A stretch of 64,000 bases of DNA from Clostridiaceae bacterium (GTDB lineage Bacteria; Bacillota; Clostridia; Lachnospirales; Lachnospiraceae), in contig JAGZXV010000002.1 in the NCBI GenBank assembly GCA_018378255.1, positions 1-64,000 on the forward strand. The letters run 5' to 3'. Position 1 is the stretch's first letter. Every line of letters begins with the position of its first letter. A program made the position numbers and the translations under genes. The notes under the pieces were generated by a model. It saw only the letters and a list, made by a program, of their open reading frames with translations. It was not told the DNA's origin and searched no databases. Below are positions 50,901-59,912 of the stretch, one piece after another.

Positions 50901-52232
50901 CTACTGCAGCCCCGCTTTCATCACGGCAATCCGCATCATGGAAAGATCGATCCTGTCTTCACTGATCCGCCCGTCCTTTACTGCGTTTAACAGCGTCTCA
51001 TATGCTTCCTGAAAGTTTTCAGGCATCAAAAGAAGATCCGCACCGGCTTCCACGGCCATTACAGCGGCTTCTCCTGATGGATAGAGATTTTGTACAGCTC
51101 CCATGTTCATCGCATCCGTTATCACCACTCCATCAAATCCCAGTTCTCCCCTGAGAACATCTGTTATAAGGACTTTCGACAGAGAGGCCGGCTTGTCCCC
51201 GTCCACAGCTACGGCGGCGATGTGAGCCGCCATGATACAGGGAATCCCATTCTCAACCGCATCGGCAAATGGAACCAATTCCGATTCCCGCAGTTCTTCC
51301 AGAGTTCTGTCCGTATACGAAAACCCATCATGGGTATCGCCTTTGGTGGATCCGTGGCCCGGGAAATGTTTGTATACGGGAATGATGCCCTGATCCATCA
51401 GCCCCTTTGCCGTCTGACCGGCCATGGCGGACACCAAATGGGGATCTGAACCGAATGAACGCATGGCAACCACAGTGTTATCCGGATTAGTCAGCACATC
51501 GGCATCCGGGGCAAAATCCATATTAAAGCCGTATTCCTTCAGATAACTGCCGATGACATTTCCCACCTCATAAGCTTTGCTTATGTCCCCCGAAGCGCCG
51601 ATTGCCGACATGTCAGGGAATTTTTCTACCGGAAACTGAGGATTGCCGGCAATCCTTGCCACTGAGCCGCCTTCTTCATCAACCGCTATAAGAACCGGCA
51701 GTTTGGCTACTGCTTTCGCATATTCTTTTGTATCCGCGATCATTTCTGTAATCTGCTGCGGGTTTTGTATGTTGGTTTTAAAAAAGATGAGCCCACCCAC
51801 AGGATAATCCGACAGGGCACTGCGCACTGCCTCTCCCGCATCCACAGCCTGTTCAAAACCGGTCAGGGCTTCCGGAGTGATGATGAACATCTGGGCTATT
51901 TTTTCTTCCAGGGTCATGGAACTGATCAGAGCCTGAAGTGCGTCCGGGGTCTGAGGCGTATCTGCGGTTTCACCTTCTGTTTTGCCCGTACCGGCCCCAG
52001 GGGAATCTGTTTTGGCTGCCGTGTTTGAACCTGGAGTTGTATTTTCTGCCTTAGAGCTGCTGCTTAACGCTTTGTTTTCAGGGACTTTTCCTGATTTTTT
52101 TATTTCCTTATACAATCGCACGCCCATGATCAGCAGAAGGCAGGCTGCCGCGGCAGTCAATATGATGAGAACGATGCGCGACAAGCCCTTCTCCTTTTCC
52201 GTCTGTTTTCTGGAATGATGTTTTCCGGCCAC
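50901..52232 (-). CDS. nagZ: Membrane-anchored beta-N-acetylhexosaminidase, GH3 (NagZ-like)
   Basis: This 443-residue protein has a cytoplasmic basic start, one membrane helix (about 19-40), a Ser/Thr/Gly-rich linker (50-95) and a GH3 catalytic domain. The NagZ-type motif KHFPGHGSTKGDTH holds the catalytic His/Asp loop, and VITDAMNMGA supplies the nucleophile Asp. It should remove N-acetylglucosamine from muropeptides or glycans outside the cell, feeding amino sugar catabolism (nagB is in this window). The start is ATG 52232. It follows a GGDEF remnant by 15 bases. Confidence 0.92.
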   Translation of the reverse strand: MAGKHHSRKQTEKEKGLSRIVLIILTAAAACLLLIMGVRLYKEIKKSGKVPENKALSSSSKAENTTPGSNTAAKTDSPGAGTGKTEGETADTPQTPDALQALISSMTLEEKIAQMFIITPEALTGFEQAVDAGEAVRSALSDYPVGGLIFFKTNIQNPQQITEMIADTKEYAKAVAKLPVLIAVDEEGGSVARIAGNPQFPVEKFPDMSAIGASGDISKAYEVGNVIGSYLKEYGFNMDFAPDADVLTNPDNTVVAMRSFGSDPHLVSAMAGQTAKGLMDQGIIPVYKHFPGHGSTKGDTHDGFSYTDRTLEELRESELVPFADAVENGIPCIMAAHIAAVAVDGDKPASLSKVLITDVLRGELGFDGVVITDAMNMGAVQNLYPSGEAAVMAVEAGADLLLMPENFQEAYETLLNAVKDGRISEDRIDLSMMRIAVMKAGLQ

Positions 52233-52247
52233 TTGCTGCTCCTTTCG

Positions 52248-52733
52248 TCAGGTATTTTTTACTGTGCTATAAATAGTATAACCATTTTTCCCGCTCTTCT
52301 TGGTATGATACAGGGCGAGGTCGGCATTTTTATAAAGTGTTTCAAAATCCACTCCCATATCGGGATATACCGCGATGCCGATGCTGGCGGAAATGCTGCA
52401 TTTTCCATTTTCTGTCATTACGCTGTCCCTTAACCCTGCAGACAACGCCTGAGCCTTCTTTTCAAGCCACTCCCGGTTTGGAATCTTTAAAAACACCGCA
52501 AACTCATCGCCGCCGATTCTTCCTACAATATCACCTTCCTGGAACTTATTTTTTAAGTTCCGGGCAAACGAAGCGATTACAAAATCACCGGCCGCATGGC
52601 CGAAATTGTCGTTTACACTTTTAAAATTATCGATGTCCACGATAAAGAAGGCGTATTCACTGTTGTTTTCCGCTGATGAAATCGTCTTACAGATCATTTC
52701 CTGCACAGCGGCCTTGTTGCATTTCTCACTATA
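52248..52733 (-). pseudogene. Diguanylate cyclase (GGDEF domain) remnant
   Basis: The frame encodes most of a GGDEF domain: FFIVDIDNFKSVNDNFGHAAGD, the active-site signature GGDEF (IGGDEFAVF) and SISASIGIAVYP. The domain start is cut: where DLTGLYNK-AA is usual, the frame reads YSEKCNKAAVQEM, with a stop (TAA) about 20 codons above, no sensor domain, and no ribosome site at the only alternative start (GTG 52706). It looks like the surviving 3' part of a larger cyclase gene. A short active protein is possible but unlikely. Confidence 0.65.
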
Positions 52734-52827
52734 TTTATATTCTATCTTACACCAGACTGTTTATTTCTGCAAATGCTGTCTGACAGACCGTGATGGTTCA
52801 GTCCCCCGCCTTTCTTCACAATCCAAC

Positions 52828-52884
52828 TGGACAATTTTTCATTTTTATGCCATAATTCATTAAGAGATAACGTTTTAGTAAAAC
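52828..52884 (+). promoter_or_regulatory. lacI promoter with operator
   Basis: TGGACA (52828-52833) and CATAAT (52851-52856) are 17 bases apart. The perfect palindrome GTTTTAGTAAAAC (52872-52884) follows about 15 bases later, and is also present upstream of the TRAP operon, indicating autoregulation. Confidence 0.7.
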
Positions 52885-52920
52885 ATTTTGGTTGAGAAAA
52901 ACAGGAGGATGTGTTCATAT

Positions 52921-53967
52921 ATGAAGAACGGAAAGCCAACGATCAAAGAGATTGCGGAAAAAACCGGAGTGTCTATCGGAACCGTACACCGCGCCATTTA
53001 CGGTAAAGAAGGAGTGGGCGAGGAAACCAGGAAACGGATTCTGGCGGAAGTGGAAAAGATGAATTTTCAAATCGATGCCGCGGCTTCCAGCCTGAAGAGA
53101 AAAACCATCAATATAGCGGTGGTGCTGCCCCAGCCCAAGGGAGAGGACCAGTATTATTTCCGGGGCATTTGGGAGGGCATTAAGGAAGCCGCCAAAGAAT
53201 TTCAGAAATATAAGATAAACTTTATATATATTGAATCGGAATACAGAATGGATAAACTGTCCATGGAGCTTCAGAAACTTTATGACACCATGCTGGATGA
53301 TATAAATGGGCTGATCACCTTGTCGGATACCAATGACAGCAATGAATGGATTGCCAGGTTTTACAAGCAGGGAGTGACCATTGTCCTGATTTCCAGCTAT
53401 GGAAGGATAGAAAACTATTTTTGCAGCATTAAAGTGGACCATGTGAAGGCCGGCCGTCTGGCAGCGGAATTTTTATCCGCCGCCCTCCCCTCCGATCATG
53501 GGAAAATCCTGCTGTTAAGCGGAAATGCGGATCTGTTCAGCAACCAGAACTACGCGTCAGGTTTTTTAGAGGACATAAAACGCAGGGGAATCCAAAATGA
53601 GCTGATCATTCTGGACGGATTCGGAAAAGAGGATGTGGAAGACAGGTGCCGTCTGCTTTTGGAGCGGGAAAATATCACCGCCATATTCTGCTGCAACGCC
53701 AGAAATACGTACATCCTGTGTCAGCTGCTGGAGCAAAGACCAGCGAAACGGCCGCTGTTTATAGGGACTGATGTCTTCTATGAGTTAAAGCCTTATTTTG
53801 AAAACGGTATTTTGACTGCCTCAATCTATCAGTCCAACCGGGAACAGGGGCGGATGGCTGTGGAAGTCCTGTACCGTTATCTGACTACGGGAAGCCGGAG
53901 CCGGAGCCAGGAATTTGTCCCCATCGGCCTGGTCATGAAAAGTAACTGCGAATACTATATCAATTGA
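52921..53967 (+). CDS. LacI-family transcriptional regulator
   Basis: This 348-residue protein has a LacI HTH (PTIKEIAEKTGVSIGTVHRAIYGK), a hinge (AAASSLKRKT) and a periplasmic-binding-like effector domain to the end. I use ATG 52921; an in-frame ATG at 52909 touches the AGGAGG and is too close. It lies upstream of, and in the same direction as, the TRAP/cupin operon, separated from it by a strong terminator. Shared palindromes at both promoters make it the likely local repressor. Confidence 0.93.
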   Translation: MKNGKPTIKEIAEKTGVSIGTVHRAIYGKEGVGEETRKRILAEVEKMNFQIDAAASSLKRKTINIAVVLPQPKGEDQYYFRGIWEGIKEAAKEFQKYKINFIYIESEYRMDKLSMELQKLYDTMLDDINGLITLSDTNDSNEWIARFYKQGVTIVLISSYGRIENYFCSIKVDHVKAGRLAAEFLSAALPSDHGKILLLSGNADLFSNQNYASGFLEDIKRRGIQNELIILDGFGKEDVEDRCRLLLERENITAIFCCNARNTYILCQLLEQRPAKRPLFIGTDVFYELKPYFENGILTASIYQSNREQGRMAVEVLYRYLTTGSRSRSQEFVPIGLVMKSNCEYYIN

Positions 53968-54017
53968 GGCGGAGGAAGGCAGCTTCCAAATGCCCGGGAA
54001 CGAGTTTGTACCATGCC

Positions 54018-54073
54018 GGGAATCAGCCCGGGAACATCCTGCAGGCGGGATGTTCCCGGGCTGATTCCCTTTT
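54018..54073 (+). terminator. lacI terminator
   Basis: GGGAATCAGCCCGGGAACAT and ATGTTCCCGGGCTGATTCCC form a perfect long stem followed by TTTT. Confidence 0.93.
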
Positions 54074-54183
54074 AAGCTTTAAATATTCCCATTTGCTCTT
54101 CTTCCATTTGGTAATAATACCCAAAATAGTACGCCGAATTTTGTAAATATAAACGAAATTGCTGGTTAAATGAAAAAAGTGCA

Positions 54184-54253
54184 TTGACATTTAAAATGTA
54201 AGCGATTACAATCTGTTTTAAGAAAACGTTTTAGTAAAACTTTTTAGTAAAAT
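54184..54253 (+). promoter_or_regulatory. TRAP operon promoter with cre site and LacI operators
   Basis: TTGACA (54184-54189) and TACAAT (54207-54212) are 17 bases apart. TGTAAGCGATTACA (54197-54210) is a perfect match to the CcpA cre consensus and covers the -10 box. The operator GTTTTAGTAAAAC (54228-54240), identical to that before lacI, and a second similar copy TTTTTAGTAAAAT (54241-54253) follow. Both carbon catabolite repression and local induction are expected. Confidence 0.88.
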
Positions 54254-54294
54254 GTTTTATAGCTAATATAAATGGATAGTCAGGAGGATTTTCT

Positions 54295-55101
54295 ATGGGA
54301 CAGCTTGAAATTGCCAGAAAAAACGGAATTGCCCTTTTTCCGGTACTGCACGCGGCGGATCACATGCGCTGCGAGCTTCCAATGCTTTTGGGTGAAATCC
54401 CGGGAGCCAGTGTTTATTATCACACAATACTTGAAAGAGATACGCTCGCTTATGAGGCGGAATCCAATACCCTCAGAACCATTTTTCTTCTGGACGGCGT
54501 GCTGGAGATCAAAAACTGCACAGGGATTCATAAGCTGAGGGAAAAAGCCGTCTATACGTCCGATCCGGATCAGAAGCTCACAATTACAGGCACCTGCTGC
54601 TCTCATTACCTGGAAATCCTCTGGACTTTAACGGACACGGCCCGGAAACAGCTGGATGAAAAGAGAGCCCAGCTGCCTTATGTTCAGCAATATGACGAAT
54701 GCGAGCAGTACCGGGAGACATTTAAAAGCCAAAAAACCATCAGCCGTTCCATCATCGACCATCACCTCCTTCCGGGATTCTGCATGGGATCCAATGAAGC
54801 TTACGGACCGGACCGGGTTAAACCCCACGCCCACCCGCTGCTGGACCAGTTTTTCTTCAGCTTTCCGGATAATGATGTGAATCTCTTGATCGATGATAAG
54901 ATACAGCCATTGGAGGGCAATACTCTGATCCACATCCCTCTGGGGTCCGATCACGGGGTAGAAATTCCTGAAGGAAAGAAAATGCATTATCTGTGGATCG
55001 ATTTTATGACGGACAGAAAAGGGCTGGATTATTTAGACGAAGTACATATAAAAACAGGCGTAAAAGAACGGTTTGATGAAGACAACCGGATTACAAGGTA
55101 A
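54295..55101 (+). CDS. Two-domain cupin-like protein
   Basis: This 268-residue protein appears to have two cupin barrels. The second is clearer, with KPHAHPLLDQFFFSF (metal His cluster) and LIHIPLGSDHGVEIPEG. The first (about 45-110) has FLLDGVLEI and is less metal-like. There is no DNA-binding domain. It is the first gene of the TRAP operon, so it probably acts on or senses the imported compound, for example as an isomerase. The start is ATG 54295 after AGGAGGATTTTCT. Its exact activity cannot be read from sequence. Confidence 0.75.
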   Translation: MGQLEIARKNGIALFPVLHAADHMRCELPMLLGEIPGASVYYHTILERDTLAYEAESNTLRTIFLLDGVLEIKNCTGIHKLREKAVYTSDPDQKLTITGTCCSHYLEILWTLTDTARKQLDEKRAQLPYVQQYDECEQYRETFKSQKTISRSIIDHHLLPGFCMGSNEAYGPDRVKPHAHPLLDQFFFSFPDNDVNLLIDDKIQPLEGNTLIHIPLGSDHGVEIPEGKKMHYLWIDFMTDRKGLDYLDEVHIKTGVKERFDEDNRITR

Positions 55102-55115
55102 AAAGGAGTGAGAAC

Positions 55116-55451
55116 ATGGCGTGTTTTGTAAAAAAAAGTGATGTGAAAGAAGTTGTTTCAGGACATGGTCACGGTTCCTGGCCGATGCTGGGAGAAGATC
55201 AGGGATGCGCCAACGGATGCGCGGCAGGAATCAGCTATTACAGTTCCTGTGACTACACACCGGCGGCGGTTCATGACGACCAGGAAGGATTTTATGTGAT
55301 TTCCGGGAAAGGCCGGGCCAGAATCGGAAACGAGGAATTTGAGCTGGTTCCGGATATGGCTTTTATCGCCCCGGCAGGCACCGAGCATCAGATGAAAAGT
55401 GAACATGCGGATGAACCGGTCGTTGTATTCTGGTTCCACGCACAGGCATAA
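55116..55451 (+). CDS. Small cupin-domain protein
   Basis: This 111-residue single cupin has the first motif AVHDDQEGFYVISGKGRARIG and the second PDMAFIAPAGTEHQMKS. It resembles small metal-binding cupins such as KdgF-type uronate ring-openers, but Cys-rich residues near GCANGCAAG are unusual. It follows the two-domain cupin by 14 bases and precedes the TRAP binding protein by 29. The likely role is isomerisation of the transported substrate, which is inference. Confidence 0.8.
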   Translation: MACFVKKSDVKEVVSGHGHGSWPMLGEDQGCANGCAAGISYYSSCDYTPAAVHDDQEGFYVISGKGRARIGNEEFELVPDMAFIAPAGTEHQMKSEHADEPVVVFWFHAQA

Positions 55452-55480
55452 AACCAATAAAGAAAAGTGAGGAGAATGAG

Positions 55481-56584
55481 ATGAAAAAATTATTAAGCGT
55501 TATATTAGCGGCAGGTTTAACAGCAGGTTTGCTGACAGGATGTTCCGGTGGAAATACTGCACAGTCATCAGGAACCGGGGCAGGTGCAGCGGCAGACGCA
55601 GGAAATTCCGGGGACGCGGCTTCTACGGAGAAAAAGGAAGGCGCTAAGACAGCAGTAGCGGCGGACGCCTATGAAATCATGTGCGCATATGAGAACAACC
55701 CAGGGGAGCCGGTGGACCTGGCCTGCCAGTTCTGGAAAGAAAAATTGGAAGAACTGAGCGGCGGCACCATGACTATGACATTATACCCGTCCAGCCAGAT
55801 GGGAAATAAAAACCAGATCATCGATATGGCCCTTGCAGGCGATCCCATCATCACGATCGGTAATGATTCCTTCTACGCGGACATGGGAGTCAATGATTTT
55901 AACGTGACATTTGCACCTTTCTTGATCCATGGCTGGGAGGATTTCGATACCCTGCATGACAGCGAATGGTATCAGGATAAAGTAAACCAGCTGGAAGGGC
56001 TGGGACTTCATCTTGTCAGCAACAACTGGAGATATGGAATCCGCCATCTGCTTTCCAAAAAGCCGGTTCAGTCCATGGCAGACATCAAGGGCATGAAGGT
56101 GAGAACTCCCAACAGTACCGCCGAAGTTGACGCATTTGTGGCAATGGGCGCAAATCCAACCCCTATGGCGCTCAGCGATGTGTACACAGCTCTTCAGCAG
56201 GGCACCATCGATGCGGTAGAAAATCCGCTGGATGTGCTTTATAACAATGCATTCCACGAGGTAGTGACAAATCTGACCCTGACAGGCCACGTTTATATCA
56301 ATGCGTCCTGGCTGTTTTCAGAAGATTTATTTAACCAGATGACGCCTGAACAGCAGGGATGGTTTTTGGAATCCGGCGAAGCGGCGGCAGACCATTTCAA
56401 CGAACTGGTAGACCAGGCAGCCGCGGATGCGCTGGAGCAGATGAAGGCCAAAGGGGTTACTGTGTATGAGATCAATCCTGACGATTTTGCACAGGCGACG
56501 GATAACTTTGCCCAGCTGGATGATTTCAAAAAGACTTGGTCCGCAGATAACTATGAAACCGTAAAGAAGATTCTTGGAAGATAG
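55481..56584 (+). CDS. dctP: TRAP transporter solute-binding lipoprotein (DctP family)
   Basis: This 367-residue protein has a lipoprotein signal (LLTGC, Cys21) followed by a Gly/Ala/Ser linker and a DctP fold with GGTMTMTLYPSSQMGNK, DIKGMKVRTPNS and PTPMALSDVYTALQQGTIDAVE, the conserved Arg and ligand-binding helix. DctP proteins bind carboxylates, often sugar acids, through the Arg. In this operon with cupin enzymes and LacI control, a uronate-like or aldonate ligand is likely. The start is ATG 55481. Being a lipoprotein suits a Gram-positive cell. Confidence 0.94.
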   Translation: MKKLLSVILAAGLTAGLLTGCSGGNTAQSSGTGAGAAADAGNSGDAASTEKKEGAKTAVAADAYEIMCAYENNPGEPVDLACQFWKEKLEELSGGTMTMTLYPSSQMGNKNQIIDMALAGDPIITIGNDSFYADMGVNDFNVTFAPFLIHGWEDFDTLHDSEWYQDKVNQLEGLGLHLVSNNWRYGIRHLLSKKPVQSMADIKGMKVRTPNSTAEVDAFVAMGANPTPMALSDVYTALQQGTIDAVENPLDVLYNNAFHEVVTNLTLTGHVYINASWLFSEDLFNQMTPEQQGWFLESGEAAADHFNELVDQAAADALEQMKAKGVTVYEINPDDFAQATDNFAQLDDFKKTWSADNYETVKKILGR

Positions 56585-56593
56585 AGCGAGGAA

Positions 56594-57091
56594 ATGATGA
56601 AAAAAGTTATTAATTTTATTGTTAATCTGGATCTTTATATCGCCTGCGTGACTCTGGTCGTGCTGATCCTGATAACATTTACCGGCGTAATTTCCAGATA
56701 TTGTTTTAACGCCCCCTATACGTGGGGGGAAGAAATGCAGTTATTCATGATCGTATGGACAATCTGGTTTGCAGGAAGCGCTTCCTGCCGTTACGGACAG
56801 CAGATCTGCGTGGACATGGTTGTGGATCTGTTCCCGAAGACATTCCAGAAGGTGTTGGAAGTGGTGATCTATATCATTTCTGCTGCGCTCCTCTTCTACC
56901 TGTTTAAAAAGGGGATCGTCTATGTACAGCAGCTTTATAAAACAAACCGGACGACTGAAATTCTGCACATTTCCAGAGCGCTAATCTACTCCTGCGTTCC
57001 CATCTGCAGCCTTTTGATGATCGTCAACATGACTTATGCTACCTGGTGTTCCGTATTCGGAAAGAAGAAAAAGAAGGAAGGAAATGAATAA
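56594..57091 (+). CDS. dctQ: TRAP transporter small permease (DctQ family)
   Basis: This 165-residue protein has four hydrophobic helices and the DctQ pattern RYCFNAPYTWGEEMQLFMIVW. It forms the four-helix domain that supports DctM. The start is ATG 56594 or the next ATG, after GAGGAAATG. Its last eight bases overlap dctM. Confidence 0.93.
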   Translation: MMKKVINFIVNLDLYIACVTLVVLILITFTGVISRYCFNAPYTWGEEMQLFMIVWTIWFAGSASCRYGQQICVDMVVDLFPKTFQKVLEVVIYIISAALLFYLFKKGIVYVQQLYKTNRTTEILHISRALIYSCVPICSLLMIVNMTYATWCSVFGKKKKKEGNE

Positions 57092-58370
57092 TACGGTTTT
57101 AATATGCGCGATAATCCTTTTGATTTTTCTGTTTTTGAAAATGCCGGTGTATTTGTCCATTTTATCGGCCTCCGTGGTGTATTTCTTCTTAAATACCACC
57201 ACATCTTCCCAAATGATCGCCCAAAGGGTGGTTTCCGGTATGGAAAGCATTCCTCTGCTGGCAATTCCATTCTTCGTATGCGCCGGCATCCTGATGAATT
57301 ACGCAGGCGTTACAAAACGGATCATGGATTTCTGCAGCGTTGTGACAGGAAGGATGAACGGCGGCCTGGCACAAGTAAACGTGCTCTTATCCACTCTGAT
57401 GGGCGGCTTGTCCGGGTCCAACATCGCGGATGCGGCCATGGAAGCCAAAATGCTGGTTCCTGAGATGGAGCAGAAAGGCTATTCCCGGCCATTTTCCACC
57501 GTGGTAACCGCCATGTCATCCATGATAACACCGTTAATTCCGCCGGGAATCGGTATGATCGTCTATGGATCCATTTCCGGTGTATCCATCGGCAAGCTGT
57601 TTGTGGCTGGAATCAGTACGGGCGGGCTGCTCTGCGTCGCCATGATGATTCTGGTGTCTATCATCTCCAGAAAAAGGGGATATAAAAGGCTGCGCGAAGA
57701 AAAAATTACAGCCTCCCAGCTGGGTACGGCCATTAAACCGGCCCTGCTGCCCCTGTGCCTGCCGATCATCATCATCGGGGGCATCCGGATCGGCATTTTC
57801 ACCCCCACGGAAGCCGGTTCGGTGGCTTTGATTTACGCTTTGATTCTGGGACTTTGCTATAAAGAAATCGACGCCAAAGGAATCCGGGACAGCATCAAGG
57901 AAACCGCCATCACGACTGCTAATATCATGCTGATCGTGGGCGCGGCATCGGCGTTCGCCTGGATTTTGACCAAAGAACAAATTCCCCAGACTTTGACTGA
58001 ATTCATGGTATCCCATATCCACAATAAATACTTATTTTTAATCATCGTCAACATTTTCCTGCTGCTGGTCGGCATGTTCATCGAAGGCAATGCCTCGCTG
58101 ATCGTTCTTGTACCGCTGCTGGCGCCGATTGCCAGGGCCTATGGCATTGATGATATCCATTTTGCGATGATGTTCATTTTTAACATAACCCTGGGAGCGG
58201 TGACGCCGCCAATGGGAATTCTGATGTTTGTCACCTGTGGAATCACGGACTGTAAGATCAGGCAGTTCCTTAAGGAATCGCTGCCATTTTATCTGATGCT
58301 GTTCATATGCCTGATGATTCTGACATTTATTCCCGGCTTTTCAACCGGACTTGTGAATCTGATATATTAA
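57084..58370 (+). CDS. dctM: TRAP transporter large permease (DctM family)
   Basis: This 428-residue, about 12-helix protein has DctM motifs LLAIPFFVCAGILMNYAG, GGLAQVNVLLSTLMGGLSGSN and ITLGAVTPPMGILMFV. It is the sodium-coupled elevator subunit. I use ATG 57084, which overlaps the dctQ stop and follows AAGGAAGGAA. The order dctP-dctQ-dctM is standard. Confidence 0.95.
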   Translation: MNNTVLICAIILLIFLFLKMPVYLSILSASVVYFFLNTTTSSQMIAQRVVSGMESIPLLAIPFFVCAGILMNYAGVTKRIMDFCSVVTGRMNGGLAQVNVLLSTLMGGLSGSNIADAAMEAKMLVPEMEQKGYSRPFSTVVTAMSSMITPLIPPGIGMIVYGSISGVSIGKLFVAGISTGGLLCVAMMILVSIISRKRGYKRLREEKITASQLGTAIKPALLPLCLPIIIIGGIRIGIFTPTEAGSVALIYALILGLCYKEIDAKGIRDSIKETAITTANIMLIVGAASAFAWILTKEQIPQTLTEFMVSHIHNKYLFLIIVNIFLLLVGMFIEGNASLIVLVPLLAPIARAYGIDDIHFAMMFIFNITLGAVTPPMGILMFVTCGITDCKIRQFLKESLPFYLMLFICLMILTFIPGFSTGLVNLIY

Positions 58371-58382
58371 AGGAGATTATTC

Positions 58383-59522
58383 ATGACATCGAGAGAACGA
58401 TTATTATGTGTGTTAAGGGGGGAGACGCCGGACAGGATTCCGGTCAGCCCCTTTGTACAGGAGGAATATCTGTCCTACTATTTTAACAAAAAAGACACCA
58501 GCCGCTTATATGATGCGGTCGAACTGGCAAAGGAGCTGAATTTTGACCTGATTACCAGACAATACGTTAACCCCACGCCCTATTTTGTACAGAGAAGCTT
58601 TGAAAACTGGGAAGTGGGCGAGACGAAAGAAAAGGTGGGGAGCAACTATGTGAGAACCACCACGATTAAAACTCCGGAAGGGGAATTGAAGCAGGTGGAG
58701 GCCGCGGAATACAATGAGAAGATTTTAAGCGGGATTCATTTCAGTACGGTGGAATATCTGATTAAGTCGGAAGAGGACTTTGCGCTGTTTAAAAAATATT
58801 GTCCGAAAAGGGAACAGCAGGATATCGACCACATCCTGAAACAGGGACGGATTTCAAAGGAAACCGTGGGGGATCTGGGGATCACCTGTCCATGGGCCAT
58901 CGGCGGGGTGTACAACCTGGTGGCTACCTATATGGACGTACAGGATATGCTGTGCGACGCTCTGACAGATGAAAATTATTACAGTGATTATATGAACTTT
59001 TTTACGGACATGGTGGCTGAAGATTACAAAATCTTTGCCGAAAGCGAATTTGACGCCGTGGGAATCCAGGGAAATATCGCAAACGGGGCCATTATGGGAA
59101 ATGATTATTTTGAGGAATTTGTACTGCCTTATGAGCGTAAGGCCATACAGGTTCTGATCGATGCGGGAAAACCAACCATCTATCATAACTGCGGCAATGC
59201 AACACAGTTGTATCCCTCTTATACTAAGCTGGGAATTACGGTTTGGGAGACGGTTTCGCCTAAACCCCAGGGGGATAATGTGCTGGCGGAGGCGAAAGAA
59301 TATTTTGGTGATAAACTGATCCTTTCCGGGAATTTCGACCAGGTGCATTTCTTAAAGGAAGGCGGACCTGAAGAGATTGAACAGGCGGCTTATGAACAGA
59401 TGATGGTTGGAAAGCAGGGGGCGCACTATATCTTTGCCTGCTCTGACTATCTGGAAATCGGCACGCCGGTAGAGAATGTGAAGGCGCTGATTAGGGGGGC
59501 GAAAAGAGGGGCGGAAATGTAG
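58383..59522 (+). CDS. Uroporphyrinogen decarboxylase-like (URO-D/MtaA family) protein
   Basis: This 379-residue TIM-barrel protein belongs to the UroD superfamily, closer to MtaA/MtbA-like methyltransferases than to haem enzymes. The zinc-type motif YHNCGNA supplies His and Cys, and a third Cys lies in FACSDYLEIGTP, so the metal site looks complete. It ends the TRAP operon, 12 bases after dctM, with its own ribosome site AAAGGAGATTATTC. It may handle a methyl group of the imported compound. A second, more distant UroD-like gene sits in the GntP cluster. Confidence 0.87.
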   Translation: MTSRERLLCVLRGETPDRIPVSPFVQEEYLSYYFNKKDTSRLYDAVELAKELNFDLITRQYVNPTPYFVQRSFENWEVGETKEKVGSNYVRTTTIKTPEGELKQVEAAEYNEKILSGIHFSTVEYLIKSEEDFALFKKYCPKREQQDIDHILKQGRISKETVGDLGITCPWAIGGVYNLVATYMDVQDMLCDALTDENYYSDYMNFFTDMVAEDYKIFAESEFDAVGIQGNIANGAIMGNDYFEEFVLPYERKAIQVLIDAGKPTIYHNCGNATQLYPSYTKLGITVWETVSPKPQGDNVLAEAKEYFGDKLILSGNFDQVHFLKEGGPEEIEQAAYEQMMVGKQGAHYIFACSDYLEIGTPVENVKALIRGAKRGAEM

Positions 59523-59559
59523 GAATTGGGATACGGGGGAATGGAATATTGGGGAATGG

Positions 59560-59600
59560 AAAGTCCACACTCGGGAGGAAAACCTGGGGGTGGGCTTTTT
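59560..59600 (+). terminator. TRAP operon terminator
   Basis: AAGTCCACACTCGGGAGG pairs with CCTGGGGGTGGGCTT (with G-U pairs), followed by TTTTT. It stands just behind the UroD-like stop. Confidence 0.7.
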
Positions 59601-59620
59601 GAGTAGGGACATTAAGATGA

Positions 59621-59803
59621 ATGCAGGTTGCCGTAACTATTTATGCGGATGGCGATGAAATCTACAGCTCTTCACCAATTGGTGCAAATGATTATCCCGA
59701 AGAGATCGATGTAAATATTTCAGGCTGTGAACAGCTGGAAATATTATTTACCGGAGCTTATAAGGCACACTACTTTTTAGGTAATATCAAGCTTTATAAA
59801 TAA
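59621..59803 (+). pseudogene. NPCBM-like carbohydrate-binding domain remnant
   Basis: The 60-residue frame VAVTIYADGDEIYSSSPI, EEIDVNISGCEQLEILF and FLGNIKLYK resembles the C-terminal half of an NPCBM domain, found at the end of secreted glycoside hydrolases. It has no signal peptide or ribosome site, and a T-tract terminator follows, as after an intact gene. It appears to be the tail of a glycan-degrading gene deleted here. Confidence 0.55.
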
Positions 59804-59825
59804 TTAATCAAATAAATCAGCACTA

Positions 59826-59876
59826 TGCCTCCTTAGGTCCGCTTCATACAAGCGGACTTAAGAAGGCTGTTTTTTT
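59826..59876 (+). terminator. Terminator after the NPCBM remnant
   Basis: GCCTCCTTAGGTCCGCTT pairs with AAGCGGACTTAAGAAGGC, followed by TGTTTTTTT. Confidence 0.88.
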
Positions 59877-59912
59877 ATCCCGGAAATTCGGAATAATATG
59901 TATTTCAGCCGT

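Noticed and set aside
52915..53442. A 175-residue frame antisense to lacI
   Set aside because: It is fully within the lacI coding sequence, lacks a ribosome site and resembles no protein family.
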